Below are positions 28,132 through 28,725 of a stretch of DNA of 28,725 bases, one piece after another. Every line of letters begins with the position of its first letter. The stretch's first letter is position 1. The notes under the pieces are model-generated. The model did not search any database, was not told the DNA's origin, and was given only the letters and a program-made list of their open reading frames with translations. This stretch comes from Gnetum montanum (Eukaryota; Streptophyta; Gnetopsida; Gnetales; Gnetaceae), in assembly GCA_015680685.1 (NCBI GenBank), contig MNCI01006123.1:600474-629198 (forward strand), read 5' to 3'. A program made the position numbers and the translations under genes.

Positions 28132-28725
28132 TGATGAGTGGCGAGGTACCCCTACACTCAACCATATGAATACGAGCATGTACACGTGATCCGGTTGAAC
28201 TCCGGAGACTAAATGCCTTAACGCCACAAGAAACACTTGGGGTTAATCGTTCGTTGTCTTCCCAGGCTTGCTTGTATGTGTCACAGTGTATGGTTAAGCA
28301 AGTTTGAGGTATATGATTTTTTTTGGTATTTCTTGGTTTATCTCCTAAGCTATGAGGATGAAGGGTTGAGAAACTAACTAACTCTAACTACAGCACTAAG
28401 TCCTAGCATTAGCATCCGTTCCCACTTACCGTACACACCCTGAACTATGCAGCTGTGGCTACCAAACGCTAATCGTTACTGGGATCACCACACGTAACGC
28501 ACATGCTCGAAGCAGTCGTACTGAGGCACTTAACTAACCTATGTGTGACAAGCAGTCGATTCCTTGACTAGTTGTACACATTCGTAGATGCTTGTAATCA
28601 AGTCGTACTTGTCCCATGCTCTCGGAGGAAAGGGTTGAGAGAATCTATTCGCAATGAGTAGCCTATTCCTTGGCTAGCCGTACACGTTCGTCAACGCTCG
28701 TAACCAAGTCGTACTCATGCCGCGT
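28132..28725 (-). mobile_element. Further LTR of the same family, cut by the window end
   Basis: Starts TGATGAGTGGCGAGGTACCCC and follows the 17808 and 23730 LTRs block by block (CTCAACCATATGAATACGAGC, GTCTTCCCAGGCTTGCTTGTA, GCTCGAAGCAGTCGTACTGA). It then diverges through a duplicated GTACACRTTCGT...GTAATCAAGTCGTAC stretch also hinted at in the 1197-1941 relic. No primer-site sequence lies to its left, so it is a solo LTR or the 3' LTR of a minus-strand element extending past the window. CpG sites are well preserved, suggesting it is younger. Confidence 0.8.

Overview
The window looks like low-gene-density nuclear DNA of a seed plant with a large, repeat-filled genome. A conifer or other gymnosperm is my guess, by inference only. 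The evidence is several generations of LTR retrotransposons, one primed by a plant tRNA-Asp-type binding site, a plant clade-D PP2C coding block, degraded pentatricopeptide-repeat (PPR) fragments, and long AT-rich stretches of decayed satellite-like sequence. I see no intact multi-domain protein-coding gene, no tRNA or rRNA gene, and nothing bacterial. Two single N characters mark assembly joins.

Layout. 1-875: unassigned DNA with a short 35-bp tandem repeat. 876-1194: a broken PPR-like block. 1197-1941: a diverged LTR relic (minus). 1942-4982: the 3' part of a dead Ty3/gypsy chromovirus (plus), running RNase H, integrase, chromodomain, purine tract, 3' LTR. 4983-6295: AT-rich DNA with an 82-bp tandem repeat. 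6296-7888 and 10310-11905: two direct copies of a 1.59-kb LTR-like repeat (minus), flanking 2.4 kb that may hold a decayed gene fragment. 11906-12600: a GC-richer island with overlapping hypothetical ORFs. 12674-13087: an uninterrupted C-terminal PP2C block (minus). 13200-13518: a second copy of the PPR-like block. 13519-17807: AT-rich DNA with several kinds of degenerate repeat.

The best-defined object is a complete LTR retrotransposon on the minus strand at 17808-24521. Both LTRs run TGATG...CATCA and are flanked by a perfect 5-bp target duplication (ATCTT). It has a tRNA-Asp-type primer binding site, gag and an aspartic protease, but I find no reverse transcriptase, RNase H or integrase. 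It therefore looks like a non-autonomous gag-protease element. A further LTR of the same family starts at 28132 and runs off the window, and the 1197-1941 relic is a distant relative. The rest of the right side (24522-28131) is AT-rich DNA carrying a 32-bp tandem array and a roughly 20-bp minisatellite.

The features do not form a pathway. The window records nested retrotransposon insertion, decay dominated by transitions, and scattered gene fragments. The parts that might still matter to the host are the PP2C block and the GC-rich island beside it.
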